Assembly (NCBI RefSeq): GCF_009811755.1
Contig: NZ_BLIV01000008.1
Coordinates: forward strand, 1-64,000
Length of the DNA stretch: 64,000 nucleotides
Source: Roseobacter cerasinus
GTDB lineage: Bacteria; Pseudomonadota; Alphaproteobacteria; Rhodobacterales; Rhodobacteraceae
Reading direction: 5' to 3'
Each line of letters opens with the position of its first letter. Positions within the stretch are counted from its first letter, which is position 1. Below, piece after piece: positions 44,148 through 52,588 of the stretch. The notes under the pieces were generated by a model. The model saw only the letters and a list, made by a program, of their open reading frames with translations, was not told where the DNA came from and did not search any database. Made by a program: the position numbers and the translations under genes.

Positions 44148-45139
44148 TCGAACAGCTCGGGCGGGATGCGCCGTTCAAGCGGTTCGGGCCAGGGCGCACC
44201 CCGGTCCATCTGGATGATCGCAACGCCGCGGACGCCGGTCTTCACATGTTCGATTCGCCCGGCGATCAGGTCTTCGGGGATGCGGACGCGCACACGAAAG
44301 ACAAGCTGCTCGCGCTCGCTCATGGTTTCCACTTGCTTCGGCGTGAACTGCGCCTCTGGCGAGACGAATGTGACAGTGGAGGGGATCGCGAAGTCGGGCA
44401 GGGCGTCCAGCACGATGCGGGCCTCGGCGCCAATAGGCAGTAGCCCGGCCTCGCGCGCGGGCAGGAAGACCTCCATATAGACGTTTTCGAGGCTGAGCAG
44501 CGTCATGATCGGCCCGCCCGAGCCAACCACTTCGCCCGGTTCCGCAAGCCGGTAGAGCACGCGCCCCGCCATCGGCGCAAAGAGCGTGCTGTCCTCGATC
44601 TGTGATGCGATCCTGCGCACCTCGGCCTGGGCCGCCGCGATCTGGCTGTCCGCGGTTGCCACGCGGGCCTTGGCCGCTCCGAGAACCGCCTCGGCGACCT
44701 GATGGTCCGTCTCCCGATCCTCGAAAACGCTGGTTGAGATGTTGTCGCCCGCGAGCAGGGATCTGGCGCGCACGAACTCTTGCGCGGCGCGGCGCTCCTC
44801 GCTCTGGCGCTGCACCACGATGGCCTCGGCTTCGGCCTTGCTCTGGCGGGCCAGCGCAACCTCGGCCTTCGCACGGTCGAGCGCTGCGGAGAGTTCGTCG
44901 GTGTCCATCTTGACGAGAACATCGCCGGAGGCCACGAGACTGCCTTCGGAGGCCATAACCTGCGCCACGCGCCCCGCCAAGGTGGGTGCGATTTCCACCT
45001 CTTCGGCTTCGATCCTGCCATTTCCCTGAACGAAGCCCGGCGGCAACTCCTGCGGGTCGTCGGACAGGAAAAAGAAGGACGCGGCCCCGGCTACCAGCAA
45101 GGCTCCCGCGGCAAGCGTCGTGCGTGTGGATGGTTTCAT
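44144..45139 (-). CDS. HlyD-family membrane-fusion protein (YhiI-like)
   Basis: Periplasmic adaptor of 331 residues anchored by one N-terminal helix (TLAAGALLVAGAASFFF). It has a biotinyl-lipoyl-like domain (RIEAEEVEIAPTLAGRVAQV), an Ala/Gln-rich hairpin around residues 80-190, and beta-barrel parts. I chose ATG 45139; an in-frame start at 45175 would add 12 residues and neither has a strong ribosome site. It is the first gene of the efflux operon. Confidence 0.86.
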   Translation of the reverse strand: MKPSTRTTLAAGALLVAGAASFFFLSDDPQELPPGFVQGNGRIEAEEVEIAPTLAGRVAQVMASEGSLVASGDVLVKMDTDELSAALDRAKAEVALARQSKAEAEAIVVQRQSEERRAAQEFVRARSLLAGDNISTSVFEDRETDHQVAEAVLGAAKARVATADSQIAAAQAEVRRIASQIEDSTLFAPMAGRVLYRLAEPGEVVGSGGPIMTLLSLENVYMEVFLPAREAGLLPIGAEARIVLDALPDFAIPSTVTFVSPEAQFTPKQVETMSEREQLVFRVRVRIPEDLIAGRIEHVKTGVRGVAIIQMDRGAPWPEPLERRIPPELFE

Positions 45140-45253
45140 GATCTGGCGCTCTGTCGTTGATCCCGTCTTGCACATAAACCCGACTCACTTGCGCCGCCTT
45201 GCGCTTGATCAAGTCGCGATCAATGTGAGCGCGGAGACAGATCTCGACGGTTT

Positions 45254-45267
45254 TTGACATTGGTCAA
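45254..45267. promoter_or_regulatory. Inverted repeat ahead of persulfide-dioxygenase-like gene
   Basis: TTGACATTGGTCAA, a 5-bp inverted repeat around ATTG, lies 86 bases upstream of the hydrolase start and overlaps a possible TTGACA -35 box. Its position suits a repressor that senses sulfide/persulfide, as is known for related hydrolases controlled by BigR/SqrR-type ArsR proteins, but no such gene is adjacent. Confidence 0.35.
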
Positions 45268-45352
45268 TGCGCCGCGTCGCACCAGCGCCAATCTGCACCT
45301 GTGCTGCGGTGCCCGGTCACGGGACCGTTTCCCAATCAAAGTGGAGAAAACC

Positions 45353-46237
45353 ATGGCGCAGTATCCTGTGACGCTGGACGTTCCTCCCGAGGTCGCCTCG
45401 TTTTTCGATCCCCAGACCAACACGGTCAGCCACGTGGTGATGGATCCGACCTCGCATGCCTGCGCTGTCATCGATCCGGTGATGGATATCGACTACGCGG
45501 CAGGCCGGATCAGTTATGACCACGCCGACGAGATCATCGCCTATATCAGGAAGTTCAAGCTGCAGCTGGAGTGGCTAATCGAGACGCATGTGCATGCCGA
45601 TCACCTGTCAGCCGCGCCCTACATTCAGTCAGAACTCGGCGGCAAGATCGGGATTGGGGATCAGATCACCGTTGTGCAGGAGACTTTTGGCAAGGTGTTC
45701 AACGAAGGCACGGCGTTTCAGCGCGACGGCTCGCAGTTCGATCGCCTGTTCAAGGATGGCGACACGTATGAGGTTGGTGAAATGACCGCCTTCGCGATGC
45801 ATACCCCGGGCCATACGCCGGCCTGCATGGTGCATGTCTTTGGCGACGCGGCCTTCGTGGGTGACACCCTGTTCATGCCGGACGCCGGGTCTGCGCGGGC
45901 CGATTTTCCGGGCGGAGATGCGGGCCAGCTCTACGATTCCATTCAGAAGGTTCTGGCGCTGCCCGACAAGATGCGGCTTTTCATGTGCCATGACTACGGC
46001 CCCGGCGGGCGCGACATCATGTGGGAGACGACCGTGGCGGAGGAAAAGGCCGAAAACATCCACGTCGGGCAGGGAAAGACCCGTGAGGAGTTCATAAAGT
46101 TCCGGCAGGCGCGCGATGCGCTCTTGGATATGCCAAAGCTGATCCTTCCGTCGCTTCAGGTGAACATGCGCGCGGGCGAAGTGCCGAAGACGGACGACGG
46201 AAAGCCGATGCTGAAGGTGCCGATCAACGCGATTTGA
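45353..46237 (+). CDS. MBL-fold hydrolase, persulfide-dioxygenase-like
   Basis: A 294-residue metallo-beta-lactamase-fold protein. The metal motif is ETHVHADHLSAA, with further ligands at HTPGHTPACM and FVGDTLFMPDAG and a late His in FMCHDYGP. This pattern fits ETHE1/Blh-like enzymes that oxidise glutathione persulfide in sulfide detoxification. The ATG at 45353 follows GGAGAAAACC. It is divergent from the efflux operon. Assignment to the persulfide branch is by motif only. Confidence 0.82.
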   Translation: MAQYPVTLDVPPEVASFFDPQTNTVSHVVMDPTSHACAVIDPVMDIDYAAGRISYDHADEIIAYIRKFKLQLEWLIETHVHADHLSAAPYIQSELGGKIGIGDQITVVQETFGKVFNEGTAFQRDGSQFDRLFKDGDTYEVGEMTAFAMHTPGHTPACMVHVFGDAAFVGDTLFMPDAGSARADFPGGDAGQLYDSIQKVLALPDKMRLFMCHDYGPGGRDIMWETTVAEEKAENIHVGQGKTREEFIKFRQARDALLDMPKLILPSLQVNMRAGEVPKTDDGKPMLKVPINAI

Positions 46238-46296
46238 GTGGCGGTCTGGGCCCATGTCGCCCGGCCAGGGGCGCTGGCGCGGTGCCGCCTTTGCGG

Positions 46297-46404
46297 TCAG
46301 CGCGATGCGAAGGCGACAAGCCCGCCGACAAGCAAGGCGTTGACGAGTGCCACGGTCCACCAGATGCGTTTTTCCTGGGGTCTTTGCCAGAACCACTTAG
46401 TCAT
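46297..46404 (-). CDS. 35-residue single-helix membrane protein
   Basis: A very short gene: MTKWFWQRPQ, then EKRIWWTVALVNALLVGGLV and AFASR. A charged, aromatic N-terminus precedes one hydrophobic helix (about residues 15-32). Its ATG lies inside the last codons of the ferric-reductase-like gene (8-base overlap), which argues for translational coupling. Small one-helix partners of this kind often join membrane redox complexes. Function is inferred from location only. Confidence 0.6.
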   Translation of the reverse strand: MTKWFWQRPQEKRIWWTVALVNALLVGGLVAFASR

Positions 46405-47707
46405 ATTGAAACCTTTCGGACAGGATGCGGTCTGCAGAGACGGCGCAAGCCATGAGCACCTCTTCCACGCTGGTCATCATCCGCGGCGGGCCGCAGAGCA
46501 CGAAAACCCAGGATGAGAGTCGATCGTCGCTGAAGACCCGGTCAAGAAGCGCTGAATCAACAACGCCGGTCAGCCCAGTCCAGCCCTCGGGTGGCTCCTG
46601 CAGGATGTGAAAGACCTGTGTTCCTTCGACGCCAGAAAGATCCGCGATCTCGTCTTCAAAGACGATCTGGTCGCGGGTGCGATTGGCGTAGATCAGAACC
46701 GCTTGGCGTGGATCGCCCGTCTGGACGAGGTCCCGCAAGATGCCCAGAAGCGGTGCGATGCCGACTCCTCCGGCGATCAGGGCGATGCCGGGTTCCGGGC
46801 GCCCGTCGACCGTCAGGGTGCCGTGCGGGCCATCGATATAGGAGCGGTCGCCCACTTTGACCTGATCGAAGTGAGAAGTGCAATCACCCAGCTCCTTGAT
46901 GATGAAGCTCATGTCCGCACCTGAACTGGGTCCCGAACTGATCGAGAAGGGGTTCTCGTACAGCGAAAATGGTGAATGGCCTATGTTGAGCCAGACGAAC
47001 TGGCCCGCCTTGTAGGCCAAACCGGCGTGCCCGTCGGGCGTGATCGTCAGGCCCCACTGGTGTGGTGCCAGGCGCGCAATCGCAGAGACCCGCCAGGGAT
47101 GGCTGCGCTGATAGGCGGGCTTGAGTCCGTAGACAGCAATAAGTGAGAAGACGGCGAGGGCCGCCATGATACTCCACATCCAGACCATCCGTGGATCGGC
47201 GCTGTAGCGGCCCGCGCTCAGCGCGTGGTGCAGCAGCAGCGCCACAATCAGCAAGGCTCCAAGCCCGTGCAGCAGCCGCCATCGTTCGTATTTGTAGCCA
47301 AGCGCGTCGTGATTGATGGCGGCCAGCAGGAATGCGGGCAGAAGAACGAAGGCGAGAATGCCGGTGATCAGCGACGGGAAATCGCTCGTCAGTGTCAACT
47401 GCCGCGTTGGATCCCAGGGTCTGTCTGGACCCGGTAGCCAGTGATAGGCGAAGGGATGCAGCAGGGCAAAAGCCAGTGCCGTTCGCGCCATGAGCTGATG
47501 GAACCGGATCGTCCGGTCCAGCCCCAACCCGGACGAGACGGTCCGGAAGCGTTCCGAGAGGACGAACTGGACGAGGATCATGGCAAAGGCGACCAAACCC
47601 AGCCCGGAGGCGATTTCGTTGCTAAAGGAGCGCGGCGGCGTGTTCGACGCCCAGGAGAGCAGCAGAGGCAGCCCGGCGACCGCGAGATAGAGCAGGATCA
47701 GACCCAT
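46397..47707 (-). CDS. Ferric-reductase-like transmembrane flavoprotein
   Basis: Membrane oxidoreductase of about 436 residues. Six helices carry candidate haem His residues (RFHQLMARTALAFALLHPF; LLHGLGALLIVALLLHHALS). A ferredoxin-reductase module follows, with FAD region ENPFSISSGP and NAD(P) region GGVGIAPLLGILRDL. The start is uncertain: ATG 47707 begins right at the first helix, while an in-frame GTG at 47764 adds 19 basic residues. It is followed, with overlap, by a 35-residue membrane ORF. Confidence 0.83.
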   Translation of the reverse strand: MGLILLYLAVAGLPLLLSWASNTPPRSFSNEIASGLGLVAFAMILVQFVLSERFRTVSSGLGLDRTIRFHQLMARTALAFALLHPFAYHWLPGPDRPWDPTRQLTLTSDFPSLITGILAFVLLPAFLLAAINHDALGYKYERWRLLHGLGALLIVALLLHHALSAGRYSADPRMVWMWSIMAALAVFSLIAVYGLKPAYQRSHPWRVSAIARLAPHQWGLTITPDGHAGLAYKAGQFVWLNIGHSPFSLYENPFSISSGPSSGADMSFIIKELGDCTSHFDQVKVGDRSYIDGPHGTLTVDGRPEPGIALIAGGVGIAPLLGILRDLVQTGDPRQAVLIYANRTRDQIVFEDEIADLSGVEGTQVFHILQEPPEGWTGLTGVVDSALLDRVFSDDRLSSWVFVLCGPPRMMTSVEEVLMACAVSADRILSERFQYD

Positions 47708-47869
47708 CCGCAAGCATTTGTGTTTCGAAGCAAGACGGAACCGACCACGCTGTTGCCATGCCACGGCTCACCGGTACGGTCCCCAGATCTTGGAGCACAG
47801 CTTCTTACGCAGCTTGAGGCACTGCAGTAAGCAATTGCCACAGGCGGGTACGACGGGCATGAGGACAGC

Positions 47870-48802
47870 ATGGCACTGTCCAAGACCTATCCGATAAAGC
47901 GTCAAACCGCCGTCGACTACCACAGACGTGTCGAGCGGGTGATCGACCTCATCCGCGCAGACCCGGCGCGCCCGGTCTCGGTGCGCGAACTGGCCGCCCA
48001 TGCCCCGTTTTCGAAGTTTCACTTTCACCGGGTCTTCAAAGCGATGACCGGCGAAACCATTGCGCAGTGCATTATCCGTTTGCGCCTCGAAGCTGCTACG
48101 CAGGCTCTGGCCTACCAGCCGAAGACGTCGCTCACCCAGATTGCCTTGGAGTGCGGATTCTCAGGCAGCGCACATTTCTCCAAGGCTTTTCGGAAGGTCT
48201 ATGGCTGCACGCCCACGCAATTTCGCAAGGACCACCCAACCGGGTTCAGAATGCGCAGGATTGGCAAAGACAGGGACGAGACGGCCCCCTATGTCGAGGA
48301 CATGAACGTGACCGTCGACATCAGACCGGTGCCTGAAAGGACCCTGGCCAGCCTGCGCCTCGTTGGCCCCTATACCCATACCGGAATCAGTTCCACCTAT
48401 GCTGAGCTTGGCCAGTGGTACAGCTCTGCCGTGGGTGAGACCCTTCCCAACGAAGCGATCAGCATCACCTGGTCCGATCCGACCCTGGCTGAGCAGGAGA
48501 CGCTGCGGCTGGATGCCTGCTATGAGGTGCCCGAGGGCACAGCGGTCTCAGGCAGAGTGGCTCTGCGTAAGCTGGGAGGTGGGCGGACCGCCTGCGTTGA
48601 TGCATCTCTGGCCGTGTCAGACATGCATCTGATCGCTGGCCTGTGGGATTGGCTCTTTGCGCGGTGGTTACCACAGTCTGGCGCCGCACTGGCGGATGAA
48701 CCGTCTTACGAGATCTACCGTAGGACCGAGGACCAGACAGGTTTCGATGTCACGCTCTGCCTTCCTTTGATTGACCCCAACGCGGACCTTGACCATGACT
48801 GA
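47870..48802 (+). CDS. AraC-family regulator with GyrI-like domain
   Basis: A 310-residue regulator. The AraC double HTH is N-terminal (VRELAAHAPFSKFHFHRVFK; IALECGFSGSAHFSKAFRKV). A GyrI-like small-molecule-binding domain (about residues 145-305) follows, as in Rob/SbmC-type multidrug sensors. It is divergent from the ferric-reductase gene and overlaps the next gene by 8 bases. Confidence 0.88.
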   Translation: MALSKTYPIKRQTAVDYHRRVERVIDLIRADPARPVSVRELAAHAPFSKFHFHRVFKAMTGETIAQCIIRLRLEAATQALAYQPKTSLTQIALECGFSGSAHFSKAFRKVYGCTPTQFRKDHPTGFRMRRIGKDRDETAPYVEDMNVTVDIRPVPERTLASLRLVGPYTHTGISSTYAELGQWYSSAVGETLPNEAISITWSDPTLAEQETLRLDACYEVPEGTAVSGRVALRKLGGGRTACVDASLAVSDMHLIAGLWDWLFARWLPQSGAALADEPSYEIYRRTEDQTGFDVTLCLPLIDPNADLDHD

Positions 48803-49274
48803 CCCTCTCACTCTCTCCCCAATTGGCCATACCGACACGCAGGACGGTGGCTTTATAATCCAGCTGTGGCCGAACACGCGCCCCGGGCTGACCGGCCTGT
48901 CCGGGTTCAGCCATGCCATCGTCCTTTGGTGGGCGCATAACGCAGACAGCGCCGAGGCGCGCACGCGTTTGAGCATTCAATCCCCCTACACGGCCACCTC
49001 TGCCAACATCGGTGTCTTTGCGACGCGATCCGAAGCGCGGCCCAATCCAATCGGGATGTCCGTGATCTCAATCGCCGCCATCGATCCCGATGCAGGACGG
49101 GTAGACGCGCATTATTTCGACATGTTGCCCGGTACCCCGATTCTCGATCTGAAGCCTTACTTCCCGGCCTCAGATCGCGTGAGCGACGCGCGGGTGCCTG
49201 CACATTTCGACCACTGGCCGACGTCCCTAGAGGCCTCCGCCACGTTCGACTGGGACCGCGAATTCCGGCACTAA
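48795..49274 (+). CDS. TrmO/YaeB-like methyltransferase
   Basis: A 159-residue protein of the TrmO (TsaA-like) beta-barrel family, which methylates t6A37 in tRNA using SAM. Family sequence: LSPIGHTDTQDGG, GFSHAIVLWWAHNAD, FATRSEARPNPIGMSVISI, MLPGTPILDLKPYFP. It lacks the extra C-terminal domain of E. coli TrmO. The ATG at 48795 lies within the AraC gene's last codons. Many short members are uncharacterised, so tRNA modification is probable, not certain. Confidence 0.8.
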   Translation: MTDPLTLSPIGHTDTQDGGFIIQLWPNTRPGLTGLSGFSHAIVLWWAHNADSAEARTRLSIQSPYTATSANIGVFATRSEARPNPIGMSVISIAAIDPDAGRVDAHYFDMLPGTPILDLKPYFPASDRVSDARVPAHFDHWPTSLEASATFDWDREFRH

Positions 49275-49285
49275 AAGGCGCGTGC

Positions 49286-50053
49286 CTAGAACTTCCCGGC
49301 CGAAGCGCCGCCGTCGATTGGGAAGACCGCGCCGGTGACATAGGCCGCCTGGCTGGAGAGCAGCCAGGCGACGATTTGCGACACGTCCTCGGGCCGACCG
49401 AGGCGGCGCATGGCGGTCACGCGGAGCTTCTGTTTCGTGCGCTCCGGGTCCTTCGCCAGCGCCTCTTCGGTGTTCATCCCACCTGAGATCGGGCCGGGGG
49501 CCACCACGTTGATGCGTATCTCCGGGTCGCGCGCGTTCTCAATGGCCGCCGCCTGGCTGAGACCAATTACGCCGAACTTGGAGGCAACGTAAGCGGGCTG
49601 CCCCGGCACCGCCGTGACTCCGGCGAGAGAGCTGTTGTTGACGATGGCACCGCCGCCGGTCTCGCGCATGGCGCGGATCTGCGCGCGCAGGCAATAGTAA
49701 ACCCCGGTCAGATTGACATCTATCGCCTGACGCCAGACCGCTGGATCGCTCTGCGCCAGCGGGGCCACGGGCACGGTGATCCCGGCGTTGTTGAAGGCGG
49801 CATCAAGCCGGCCATGATCGGCCACGATCTGTGCAACCAGCGCCTCGGCGGCGCCGTCCTCGGCCACGTCACATTGCAGAAAGCGGACATCCAGCCCCTC
49901 GCCGGTCAGTGCCGTCTCCGCCTCGACGCCCGCGTCGGCCCGGCGGCCACAGATGATGACCTGATGGCCGTCCTGGGCCAGATGACGCGCGGTTGTCAGG
50001 CCCATGCCCTGGGTGCCGCCGGTGACAAGTGTAACAGGTGTGTGCGTGTTCAT
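49286..50053 (-). CDS. SDR-family oxidoreductase
   Basis: Short-chain dehydrogenase of 255 residues. The NAD(P) motif is TGGTQGMG and NNAGI follows. The active site has Ser in NNSSLAGVTAV and Y-x-x-x-K in YVASK; the C-terminal part ends with the family VTGAVFPIDGG. It starts 13 bases after the OYE-family gene and is the last gene of the long leftward train. It probably reduces a keto group in the same pathway. Confidence 0.9.
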   Translation of the reverse strand: MNTHTPVTLVTGGTQGMGLTTARHLAQDGHQVIICGRRADAGVEAETALTGEGLDVRFLQCDVAEDGAAEALVAQIVADHGRLDAAFNNAGITVPVAPLAQSDPAVWRQAIDVNLTGVYYCLRAQIRAMRETGGGAIVNNSSLAGVTAVPGQPAYVASKFGVIGLSQAAAIENARDPEIRINVVAPGPISGGMNTEEALAKDPERTKQKLRVTAMRRLGRPEDVSQIVAWLLSSQAAYVTGAVFPIDGGASAGKF

Positions 50054-50066
50054 GATTTTCCAAACC

Positions 50067-51254
50067 TTATGAGAGAGCGGCCATGTCACCCTGTGGGGGG
50101 CGCAGATATTTGGGGTTCACACAGCAATAGACGCGGTCGAAGCCGGGATTGTACTTGTCCTTGAAGCACAGCCCGTCCCACCGGCATCGGTGCACATCGG
50201 CCTCGCGACCGGAGAGCTCTTTGCGAATGAGGTCATTGTCGGCCAGCAGTGCCCGCGCCATGGGGATGTAGTCGATGACGCCCTCCTCGATCAGGCGGCA
50301 GCCCTCGGTGAGGCTGCCGATGAACCCGGCATAGCCAACGGGCAGATCCGTCCGCGTGCGGAACGCCTTGACCTGCTCTGCTACCATGGCGCGCACCTCG
50401 GGCGTGTTGCTCGACATGGCGCCAAATGTGTCGGCGACGCAGAAGGACACCTCGAAGATATCTACCCCCGCTGCCTCAAGGGCCGGCAAAGCCGGGTAGA
50501 TATCTTCGGGCAGCATGCCATCTGCGCCCAGCAGGTCATTGATCTGCAGTCGCAGCCCCAGCACCACGTCATCCCCAATGGCTGCGCGCACGGCGTCGAC
50601 AACCTCGATAACACAGCGCGCCCGCTTCAGCGGGGTGCCGCCATAGCCGTCTGTGCGGTGGTTCGTTGCTTTGGACAAAAAGCTCGACAGCAGATAGCCG
50701 TTGGCCCCCTGCAACTGCACAAACCGCGCTCCGGCCTGACGTGCCCGGCGCGCCGCGGCGCTGAACTGGCCAATCACGGTCTGAATGTCCGAGCGGGTCA
50801 TCTCGCGGAACTGGAAATCCGGGTCGAGTGTTTTCAGCGATGTGTTCGCGATGCCGCTTGGCGTCAAAAGCACATCGGTCGGCGTGCACATGGTCATGCC
50901 CTGCCCACCGTAATGCTGCAGCTGAACGCCGATGACCACATCGCGCGCGGCCCCCTCGCGCAACAGCGGCGCCAAAGCCTGCTCCTGCGCGTCGCTAAAG
51001 AGCTTCAGCGCACGGGGCAGCAGCGCGGTGTCCGGCGACACGGCGGCATTGGACAGGATGATCCCGCCTGCACCGCCGTCCATGATCCCACGATAAAAGG
51101 CCGTGAGATCCGGCGACATACAGCCGTCCTCTTCGGCCATATCAAGCCCCATGGAGGCCAGCACCACGCGGTTCTTGAAGGTGACACCGCGCACCGTCAT
51201 CGGCTGCATGGCCCGGGTATAGCGCGCGTCATAAGGGGCTTGCGGAGCACTCAT
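50067..51254 (-). CDS. Old-yellow-enzyme family NADH:flavin oxidoreductase
   Basis: FMN-dependent TIM-barrel protein of 395 residues. Landmarks are GVTFKNRVVLASMGLDMAEE, QLQHYGGQG, FVQLQGANGYLLSSFLSKAT (then NHRTDGYGG) and PVGYAGFIGS. A Cys-containing C-terminal section (CRWDGLCFKDKYNPGFDRVY) is reminiscent of the 4Fe-4S-bearing 2,4-dienoyl-CoA reductase branch but lacks the usual full cysteine set. The start overlaps the AfsA-like stop (ATGA). It likely reduces a conjugated C=C bond of the pathway product. Confidence 0.87.
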   Translation of the reverse strand: MSAPQAPYDARYTRAMQPMTVRGVTFKNRVVLASMGLDMAEEDGCMSPDLTAFYRGIMDGGAGGIILSNAAVSPDTALLPRALKLFSDAQEQALAPLLREGAARDVVIGVQLQHYGGQGMTMCTPTDVLLTPSGIANTSLKTLDPDFQFREMTRSDIQTVIGQFSAAARRARQAGARFVQLQGANGYLLSSFLSKATNHRTDGYGGTPLKRARCVIEVVDAVRAAIGDDVVLGLRLQINDLLGADGMLPEDIYPALPALEAAGVDIFEVSFCVADTFGAMSSNTPEVRAMVAEQVKAFRTRTDLPVGYAGFIGSLTEGCRLIEEGVIDYIPMARALLADNDLIRKELSGREADVHRCRWDGLCFKDKYNPGFDRVYCCVNPKYLRPPQGDMAALS

Positions 51255-52429
51255 GCCGGAACCTCCAGGGTCGCATCCAGATGCGAGTAGTTCTTGATGG
51301 CCTCACACCATTTCCGCTTACCGTCGAGTGACATATCGAACATGTCGAGCTGCCCCCCTACACCCTCAGCCTCCACCGTCAGTGCACGGGGCTGTGCCTT
51401 GCCGTCGACATAACCGATGCCGTCGATGCAGATCACAAAGGTTAGCGGCGCATCGGCCTGCGGCTGCTTTGAAAAGACAATATCCATACCCGTTTCGGAG
51501 ACTTTGCGCAGCTTGCCTTCGATGCGTTTGCCCGATGGGTCGTGGAACAGCACCGAGGGCGCAAACCCCTTGATCGGAACAAACCAGTCATCCGGCTCGG
51601 GCTTGGTGCTGCGCAGGCGTCGGAAGAGCTTCATAGTGATCGACAGCCCAACGATGTTGATGCAGGCCACGCGCTTGCCGCGCTGGTAAAACTCGGCCCG
51701 GCGCCCCTCAAAAGGCCCGGTGCGTGCCTCTTCCGGCACATCGACCGGATCGACCGACAGCATGACCGGATAATTGGCGTCGACGTAATCGTCGAATTCG
51801 CATGTCATCGACTTGATGGTGATGGTCACATCGCCGCGCTTGAATTGAGCCGAACGGTAGATCTGCGCGTACATCGCCTGCCGCGCCACCTCGATCAACA
51901 TGATCCCGGGTACGTGTTCGTGATGTTTGCGGTAGAAGAAATAGTTCTTCAGATCGTTGATCATACAGAAGCTTTGCCGATCTGTGCGCAGGTTGCAGGG
52001 CAGACGGTCGGTGATCTTTGCCAACCGGCTGCGCGTGGCTGGACTGATCCGCGGCGTTTGGCCGGGCCGGAGGGCGGCCAGCTTTTCTTCCAGATGTTCG
52101 GGGATGAATTTGGCGTGCAGACGTAAGCCCCGGGACGCGACGGTGTAATAGTCCGCCACCCAGTCAAACCCCGGCTGCCCCGCAGCATCACGCGGAAGCA
52201 CGGGTGGCACCGAAGTTCGCAGAAACACCCTTTGGCCATCGTGCAGCGCACCCGCCTCGTAATGCGCGTGTAACAGACTATGCTCCTCTGCGCTGAGGTC
52301 GAGCCGGGCCAGCGCATCGGGGTGCACCCAGGTCGGGATATCGCTGCGCATGTTGGAGACGAGGATATCGTCGTCATGGTCTTTGTGGATCAGCCGGGGC
52401 GGAACCGGGATATGTTCAAAAACGGACAT
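51251..52429 (-). CDS. AfsA-type hotdog protein with C-terminal PilZ-like part
   Basis: A 392-residue protein with an AfsA-like hotdog region (about residues 150-250): DRQSFCMINDLKNYFFYRKH, HVPGIMLIEVARQAMYAQIY and the C-terminal edge MTCEFDDYVDANYPVML. AfsA-family enzymes condense 3-oxoacyl chains with dihydroxyacetone phosphate in gamma-butyrolactone synthesis. The last about 110 residues (HDPSGKRIEGKLRKVSETGM) look PilZ-like. AGGAGTTCCACT precedes the ATG. It is co-transcribed with the OYE and SDR genes. Confidence 0.75.
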   Translation of the reverse strand: MSVFEHIPVPPRLIHKDHDDDILVSNMRSDIPTWVHPDALARLDLSAEEHSLLHAHYEAGALHDGQRVFLRTSVPPVLPRDAAGQPGFDWVADYYTVASRGLRLHAKFIPEHLEEKLAALRPGQTPRISPATRSRLAKITDRLPCNLRTDRQSFCMINDLKNYFFYRKHHEHVPGIMLIEVARQAMYAQIYRSAQFKRGDVTITIKSMTCEFDDYVDANYPVMLSVDPVDVPEEARTGPFEGRRAEFYQRGKRVACINIVGLSITMKLFRRLRSTKPEPDDWFVPIKGFAPSVLFHDPSGKRIEGKLRKVSETGMDIVFSKQPQADAPLTFVICIDGIGYVDGKAQPRALTVEAEGVGGQLDMFDMSLDGKRKWCEAIKNYSHLDATLEVPA

Positions 52430-52588
52430 AGTGGAACTCCTGACAGTCTGATTTGCGGATCAGGTCCCGATGCCAGTGGTCAACTGCGGGCAGCCCTTTT
52501 GGATCGACGACGGCAGACGTCGTCAGAGGGCGTGATCCAGGGGTGGAGATGATAGCCCGCGCCGGGGGCCCGGCGTAGGCCTTAGGAT

